Source: Candidatus Methylospira mobilis
GTDB taxonomy: Bacteria > Pseudomonadota > Gammaproteobacteria > Methylococcales > Methylococcaceae
Direction of reading: 5' to 3'
Length of the DNA stretch: 64,000 nucleotides
Assembly (NCBI RefSeq): GCF_009498235.1
Contig: NZ_CP044205.1
Location: 1,437,501 to 1,501,500, forward strand
The position numbers were made by a program, and so were the translations under genes. Position 1 is the stretch's first letter. Each line of letters begins with the position of its first letter. Positions 63,931 through 64,000 of the stretch are shown here, in pieces. Under the pieces are notes generated by a model. That model worked only from the letters and a program-made list of their open reading frames with translations. It searched no databases and was not told where the DNA came from.

Positions 63931-64000
63931 ACGCGAAGGGCTGCGTTCGAGTTCGGCGGCGTTTTCCGTTTTGTGTTCTAACCCCACTGCGGAAGCCGGT

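Overview
The window looks like chromosomal DNA of a gammaproteobacterium, perhaps a methane- or methanol-oxidising one. The gammaproteobacterial signs are a YheU (UPF0270) gene, an entericidin-type lipoprotein and overall gene content; the methylotroph suggestion rests mainly on a serine-glyoxylate aminotransferase gene. This is an inference from gene content, not an identification.

Layout. 1-2970: 3' end of an rRNA operon (partial 23S, 5S, terminator). 3.1-16.4 kb: core genes, mostly on the minus strand: a nitrilase/GNAT/NTF2-like trio, xseA, hslR, ispH, an entericidin-like lipoprotein too short for routine ORF calling, nadD and a SWIM-SNF2 helicase; then sgaA, psd and a TauE exporter on the plus strand. 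16.5-17.3 kb: a decayed VapBC-like locus and a REP-type palindrome. 17.5-33.8 kb: genes resembling accessory parts of aryl-polyene clusters (halogenase-like flavoprotein, COG4648 membrane protein, LolA-like protein, MMPL exporter), split by about 11 kb of stress and defence genes: a DUF262/DUF1524 (GmrSD-like) protein, a TelA/XpaC operon with two binding-protein-like partners, an AT-rich two-gene phospholipase-D-like system, and an AlbA_2/HATPase protein. A short diverged copy of the flavoprotein tail lies inside this island. 34-38.4 kb: purD, a Nudix hydrolase, a YkgJ-type protein, a HIT protein, queA and a phosphopantetheinyl transferase.

38.6-62.45 kb is a 23.8-kb integrative mobilizable element inserted in a tRNA-Leu(CAA) gene. 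It is bounded by a 17-bp direct repeat of the tRNA 3' part, has a tyrosine integrase next to the tRNA, and has similar short repeats at both ends. It carries AlpA-type regulation, a DUF927 replication gene broken by a one-base frameshift, an iteron-like array, a relaxase region of RP4 TraK-L-M / TraJ-I type around a structured oriT, a lone DotA/TraY with a possible TraX but no other secretion genes, and two cargo zones. The first cargo zone (MNT-HEPN, a DEDD exonuclease, two HAD proteins) lies between long inverted repeats. The second is an HsdR_N nuclease-NTPase plus an unknown partner. An IS3-family element has split one element gene; removing the IS and one copy of its 3-bp target duplication restores the frame exactly. 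Beyond the right end lie yheU and a lipoprotein lipase-like hydrolase.

The strongest candidates for undescribed systems are the 25.7-28.75 kb gene pair, the 58.5-62.1 kb nuclease-NTPase pair, the inverted-repeat-bounded cargo module and the Cys-rich gene overprinted inside the relaxase gene.
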